Assembly (NCBI GenBank): GCA_007126855.1
Contig: SLAK01000128.1
Coordinates: 1-8,586, forward strand
DNA from: Dehalococcoidia bacterium
Lineage (GTDB): Bacteria; Chloroflexota; Dehalococcoidia; Tepidiformales; Tepidiformaceae
Reading direction: 5' to 3'
DNA: 8,586 bases
Positions 5,775-8,586 of the stretch are shown here, piece by piece (within the stretch, counting starts at the first letter, position 1; the number at the start of each line of letters is the position of its first letter). A program made the translations under genes and the position numbers. The notes below the pieces were generated by a model that was given only the letters and a program-made list of their open reading frames with translations, was not told the origin of the DNA and searched no databases.

Positions 5775-6296
5775 CTGACTGCACCAGAGACGGAGCTGGA
5801 ACGCATTCGGCAGTACCTGCAGGCCCAGGCCGCCGAGAAGACACTGCCCGAGCTGATCGCCAAAGTCCGCGAAGGCGTCGATGAGCTGGTGGCGGCTGCT
5901 CGAGCACTGGATCCGGAGCGGCTGAACGAGGTGCCGCCAGCCGAAGCCGAAGCGACAGAGCCCTGGACACCCCTCCAGTGCCTTCAGCACGCACTTGGCA
6001 GCAACGCGCATGTTGGCCGCGAGGTTCTTTATGTCGCGCATACCGGCGAGCTTCCGCCCGCAGAGGACGACACGCTGCCGGGCGATCTTGAATCGCTGCT
6101 GCGTTTCCACCAGGAGGCCGTCGATTCTGCCTGTGTCCATGTGGAAGAGGCCGACCCCAATGCCAACCTGGACGTGAAATGGCAGCACCCCATGTTCGGC
6201 GACTTGAACTGGCGGGAATGGTTCCTCTTCATCCGTATCCATTCGAAAGACCACGCGCAGCAACTGCGCGCGATGGCAGGGGGCAAAGCCGAATGA
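5775..6296 (+). CDS. DinB-fold (DinB/YfiT-like) putative metal-dependent protein
   Basis: Four-helix-bundle protein of 173 residues, the usual DinB length when read from the CTG at 5775. Helix 1 is TELERIRQYLQ to ELIAKVREGVDELVAAARAL (about 6-46), and helix 2 carries LQCLQHALGSNAHVGREV with His72 and His79. The late DinB pattern WQHPMFGDLNWREWFLF and HSKDH (His156, His160) follows. DinB proteins bind a divalent metal through three histidines; here His72 or His79 with 156 and 160 are candidates. Members include mycothiol- or bacillithiol-dependent transferases, and many have no known role. Starting at the next standard codon (GTG 5889) would delete helix 1, so I choose CTG. The stop overlaps the next gene as ATGA. 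Confidence 0.82.
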   Translation: MTAPETELERIRQYLQAQAAEKTLPELIAKVREGVDELVAAARALDPERLNEVPPAEAEATEPWTPLQCLQHALGSNAHVGREVLYVAHTGELPPAEDDTLPGDLESLLRFHQEAVDSACVHVEEADPNANLDVKWQHPMFGDLNWREWFLFIRIHSKDHAQQLRAMAGGKAE

Positions 6297-7078
6297 GAGA
6301 ACCGCGTCCACTTCGCGTCGTGCATACCTCCGATGTCCACCTGGGCGCCTATTCGGGCAGCGAGGGCGACCGCTGGCAGGAACGGCGTGACCTTATCGAA
6401 ACGGCTTTCCGCCGGGTCATCGACCTTGCGAACGAATCCGAGGCGCAGATCCTGCTCATCGCCGGCGACTTTTTTGACAATGACCGCGTTTCGCAAGAGA
6501 CAATCGAGTTCGCCATCAGCGAGCTGCGGCGCGCCGAAGGGCAGGTGGTGCTCATTCCCGGGAATCACGACCCGATGGACGAAGGCAGCATCTACTGGCG
6601 CAACGACTTCGAAGGCAACGTCCCCGGCATGCACATCTTCCGCGAACATGCCGGCGATGTGTTCGAACCGGACCACGCCGACGTTGTCCTCTGGGGCCGC
6701 GCCTACCTGGATACCGACTGGCACTTCCGCCCGCTCGACGGCCTGCCCGAACGCGTTGACGGCCGCTGGCACATCGCGCTCGCGCACGGCCACTACCACC
6801 GCGATGGCGAGGACTCCTATCGCTCGCTGCCGATCCTTGCATCCGAAGTCGCAGCCGCCCGTGGCCACTGGGACTACATGGCCTTCGGGCACTGGGAGCC
6901 CCACGCCGACGTCACCACAGAAGATGTCACGGCCGTCTATTCAGGCGCGCCAATGCCGCTTTCGGACGCGAACCGGAAAGCCGGCTGGGCCAGCGTCGTC
7001 GACTTCACCGCGGAAGGCGTCTCGTGGCAGCTCCATCGAGTCGACCCGCGGCCACCACAGGAGTGGCCGGCGAAGTGA
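6293..7078 (+). CDS. Calcineurin-like metallophosphoesterase, SbcD/YhaO-like
   Basis: Protein of 261 residues of the calcineurin-like phosphoesterase superfamily, closest in pattern to the SbcD/Mre11/YhaO nuclease branch. The metal-binding motifs come in order: SDVHLG (Asp14, His16), AGDFFD (Asp59), PGNHDP (Asn91, His92), AHGHYH (His165, His167) and DYMAFGHWEPH (His200, His204). The usual final GHxH reads GHWEPH, so the last His is moved by two residues. The C-terminal capping domain of full SbcD is short or absent. No SbcC ATPase gene is next to it in the window. The ATG at 6293 overlaps the DinB stop (ATGA), showing translational coupling; the frame open before it is a DinB shadow. A DNA repair exonuclease or a phosphodiesterase is possible. 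Confidence 0.9.
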   Translation: MREPRPLRVVHTSDVHLGAYSGSEGDRWQERRDLIETAFRRVIDLANESEAQILLIAGDFFDNDRVSQETIEFAISELRRAEGQVVLIPGNHDPMDEGSIYWRNDFEGNVPGMHIFREHAGDVFEPDHADVVLWGRAYLDTDWHFRPLDGLPERVDGRWHIALAHGHYHRDGEDSYRSLPILASEVAAARGHWDYMAFGHWEPHADVTTEDVTAVYSGAPMPLSDANRKAGWASVVDFTAEGVSWQLHRVDPRPPQEWPAK

Positions 7079-7079
7079 A

Positions 7080-7108
7080 TTGCCCCCATGCAGGGCGATT
7101 GCTAGATT
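7080..7108 (+). promoter_or_regulatory. Candidate promoter for the tRNA gene
   Basis: TTGCCC (7080-7085) and TAGATT (7103-7108) are separated by 17 nt, and TG precedes the -10 as TGC, an extended -10. Transcription would begin close to the mature tRNA 5' end at 7117. The small inverted repeat GCCC/GGGC (7082-7096) lies inside the spacer and may weakly end the upstream transcript. Confidence 0.45.
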
Positions 7109-7116
7109 GAGCTTAG

Positions 7117-7193
7117 GGCAGGGTAGCTCAGCCGGTCAGAGCGCACGACTCATAATCGTGAGGTCGGGAGTTCGAGCCTCCCCCCTGCTACCA
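7117..7193 (+). tRNA. tRNA with anticodon CAT, probably elongator tRNA-Met
   Basis: A full cloverleaf folds in 77 nt. The 7-bp acceptor stem is GGCAGGG with CCCTGCT, including a G1-U72 wobble. The D stem is GCTC/GAGC and the anticodon stem CACGA/TCGTG with loop CTCATAA (anticodon CAT at 7151-7153). The variable loop is AGGTC and the T stem GGGAG/CTCCC with loop TTCGAGC. Discriminator A is followed by encoded CCA. The initiator type is ruled out because pair 1-72 is formed and the three G-C pairs in the anticodon stem are missing. The alternative is tRNA-Ile2 with lysidine-modified CAT; G1-U72 and the overall look favour elongator Met, but the sequence alone does not settle it. Confidence 0.93.
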
Positions 7194-7481
7194 GTCTGAG
7201 CGGCTCCAGCGGCCGCGTGACGCGCACCCGCCACCTCCTTTTTTCACCAGCAGGCCCCTGGCTCGACGGAGCCCCGCGCAAGAGGCGTATATCAGCGCGC
7301 GCTCCGGTGCGTGTCGCCCCGTCCCGGCCGTTTCGCTGCGCCGGATTTGCGATGCCGCGTACCTCATCTGCGTATGCCCGGCAGAAATTACGGCCGGTTT
7401 ACGGCCGCGCCACACTCTTGATGCAACCACTGGCCATACTCCCGCCGGGTTAACGACCCTAAACCTTTTGCGGGAGAGTCT
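7194..7481. other. Intergenic region between tRNA and CAP gene
   Basis: 288 nt without a convincing gene. A run of six Ts at 7239-7244 follows a small CGCG-TGA-CGCG hairpin 12 nt earlier, a poor candidate tRNA terminator. The 9-bp sequence TTACGGCCG occurs twice in direct orientation (7388-7396, 7399-7407) at 11-bp spacing, a possible regulator site. A frame of 78 codons from GTG 7217 shows no recognisable domain and no good ribosome site. I found no clear -35/-10 pair for the CAP gene. Confidence 0.5.
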
Positions 7482-8586
7482 GTGGCTTTGTCCAACCGTT
7501 CGTCCTTGAGACACCCCCTCCGCCTGGCACTGCTGTTGCCGCTCATTGCGCTCGCCGCGTTCGCCCTGGTTCGGCTCGACCCCGCCCCGGCGCACGCGCT
7601 GACAAACTGCTCGGTCAGCGACGCCGAGATCGCGCTCGACGCTGAGGAAGCACGCTTTCTCGAGCTCATCAACGACTACCGCGCCGAGAATGGCGCCCCG
7701 CCACTGAAGGTCTCGGAGAACCTGAACCGGGCGTCGGCATGGATGGCAAACGACCTCGGGATCAACAGGTATTTCTCCCACACAGATTCGCTTGGCCGGT
7801 CTCCTTCGGCCCGGGCGCAGGATTGCGGTTACCCGAGCGGCGCGGGCGAGAACCTGGCCGCCGGCACAAGCCGCGACACCGCCCAAAAGGCCTTCGACGC
7901 CTGGCGCGCCTCGTCAGGACACAACCGCAACATGCTCAACGATTCCTATCGCATGATCGGCATCGCGCGCGCATACGTTGCCGGGTCGCCTTATGGCTGG
8001 TACTGGGTCACGAAGTTCGGGCTCGTCGACGACGGCACGGACGGCTCAGGAGGAGGTGGCGATACCTCCGCACCGACGCCGACTCCAACTGCCACCCCCA
8101 CGCCAACGGCAGAGCCAACCGCAACGCCGACACAGGCCCCGGCCGTAACGAAAGCCGAGATGACCAGCCCCGAGCCCGGCTCCACGCTTGCCGGGTCGAG
8201 TGTGACCTTCGAGTGGAGCGAAGGCTCGGGCGCAAACCGCTATCACCTGTACGTCGGGACAAGCCCGGGTGGCTACGACATCTACGGTGGCTCCCAGGGC
8301 ATGGGCCAGTCCGTGACCGTTGGGAATCTGCCAACGGACGGCTCGACGGTCTACGTGCGGCTGTGGACGCGCTTCGACAGCGGCTGGCAATACAACGACT
8401 ACACCTACACGGCCGCCACCGCCGTGGCCGACGAAAAAGCCGAAATGACCGGCCCCGAACCAGGCTCCACACTTCCGGGGTCCAGTGTGACCTTCGAGTG
8501 GAGCGAAGGCTCGGGCGCAAACCGCTATCACCTGTACGTCGGGACAAGCCCGGGTGGCTACGACATCTACGGTGGCTCCCAGGGCA
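7482..8586 (+). CDS. Secreted CAP-domain (SCP/PR1-like) protein with C-terminal repeats, 3' end outside window
   Basis: The frame runs from GTG 7482 to the window edge (368 residues, no stop). The start has GGGAG 5 nt upstream. Residues 1-39 form a signal peptide: Arg residues, a Leu/Ala-rich core, and likely cleavage after PAPAHA. A CAP domain follows (about 53-181): FLELINDYRAENGAPPL, YFSH (His100), GENLA (Glu124), WRASSGHNRNML (His147) and a closing YWVTKFGLV, which together supply the CAP cavity His and Glu residues. A Gly and Thr/Pro linker (187-222, PTPTPTATPTPT) leads to 95-residue repeats starting EMTSPEPGSTL and containing YHLYVGTSPGG and YVRLWTRF, probably beta-sandwich modules. It is likely exported and exposed at the cell surface or free. 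The role is unknown; CAP proteins in bacteria have no agreed single function. Confidence 0.9.
   Translation, partial: MALSNRSSLRHPLRLALLLPLIALAAFALVRLDPAPAHALTNCSVSDAEIALDAEEARFLELINDYRAENGAPPLKVSENLNRASAWMANDLGINRYFSHTDSLGRSPSARAQDCGYPSGAGENLAAGTSRDTAQKAFDAWRASSGHNRNMLNDSYRMIGIARAYVAGSPYGWYWVTKFGLVDDGTDGSGGGGDTSAPTPTPTATPTPTAEPTATPTQAPAVTKAEMTSPEPGSTLAGSSVTFEWSEGSGANRYHLYVGTSPGGYDIYGGSQGMGQSVTVGNLPTDGSTVYVRLWTRFDSGWQYNDYTYTAATAVADEKAEMTGPEPGSTLPGSSVTFEWSEGSGANRYHLYVGTSPGGYDIYGGSQG
8154..8586 (+). repeat. Tandem 285-bp (95-aa) coding repeats in the CAP gene
   Basis: Unit 1 starts at 8154 and unit 2 at 8439, with a period of 285 bp. The first 45 bp of the units differ at several sites, but 8199-8301 and 8484-8586 are identical over all 103 bp visible, up to the window edge. 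More units may follow outside. Confidence 0.93.

Noticed and set aside
4983..6311. 442-codon minus-strand open frame
   Set aside because: Antisense to the methyltransferase and DinB-like genes, both supported by motifs; no recognisable family in its translation.
7117..7193. Initiator tRNA-fMet
   Set aside because: The 1-72 pair is formed and the anticodon stem lacks the three consecutive G-C pairs typical of initiators.
7217..7453. 78-codon plus-strand frame in the tRNA-CAP gap
   Set aside because: No domain, poor ribosome site, Arg-rich shadow-like composition.
7188..8547. Minus-strand frames over the CAP gene (7188-7886, 8008-8547, 8046-8531)
   Set aside because: The plus strand encodes a clear signal peptide, CAP domain and repeats. 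The internal repetition of the minus frames only mirrors the DNA repeats.
1..8586. CRISPR array, insertion sequence, prophage or toxin-antitoxin module
   Set aside because: No short regularly spaced repeats, transposase or integrase motifs, or terminal inverted repeats were seen on either strand. The only repeats are the SDR scar and the CAP coding repeats.

Overview
This is a GC-rich bacterial chromosomal window with tightly packed genes, GTG starts and few spacers. No marker gene fixes the taxon. The gene mix (DinB-like protein, secreted CAP protein with a Thr/Pro linker and 95-residue repeats, SDR plus MaoC-like catabolic genes) would fit a Chloroflexota or actinobacterium-like soil or hot-spring bacterium, with Chloroflexota my preferred but weak guess.

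Layout. (1) Positions 1-1426, plus strand: 3' part of a superfamily 2 DEAH-box helicase with an acidic linker and a C-terminal extension. Its stop shares the palindrome CTAG with the stop of the convergent gene cluster. (2) Positions 4951-1423, minus strand: a likely operon in transcription order of a small antibiotic-biosynthesis-monooxygenase (ABM) protein, two short-chain dehydrogenases/reductases (SDRs) whose coding regions overlap by 8 nt, a double-hotdog MaoC-like protein, a decayed SDR 3' end, and a YbaK-type aminoacyl-tRNA deacylase. The SDR, SDR and hotdog genes look like part of an acyl or cyclic-compound degradation route, but no substrate can be read from the sequence. (3) Positions 4952-5045: divergent intergenic region with a candidate promoter and a perfect inverted repeat. 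(4) Positions 5046-7078, plus strand: class I methyltransferase, DinB-fold protein (apparent CTG start) and SbcD/YhaO-like metallophosphoesterase, the last two coupled by an ATGA overlap. (5) Positions 7117-7193: a tRNA with anticodon CAT and encoded CCA, behind its own promoter. (6) Positions 7482-8586, plus strand: a secreted CAP-domain (SCP/PR1-like) protein running off the window. Its C-terminal half is made of near-identical 285-bp tandem repeats.

The most informative oddity is the roughly 112-bp SDR 3' fragment between the hotdog gene and ybaK. It is about 89% identical to the end of the intact SDR some 1.08 kb away and carries a 1-bp insertion. It looks like a scar left when the SDR-hotdog segment was inserted or exchanged in front of ybaK. 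I do not see a clear novel defence, mobile or RNA system; the remaining findings are modest.
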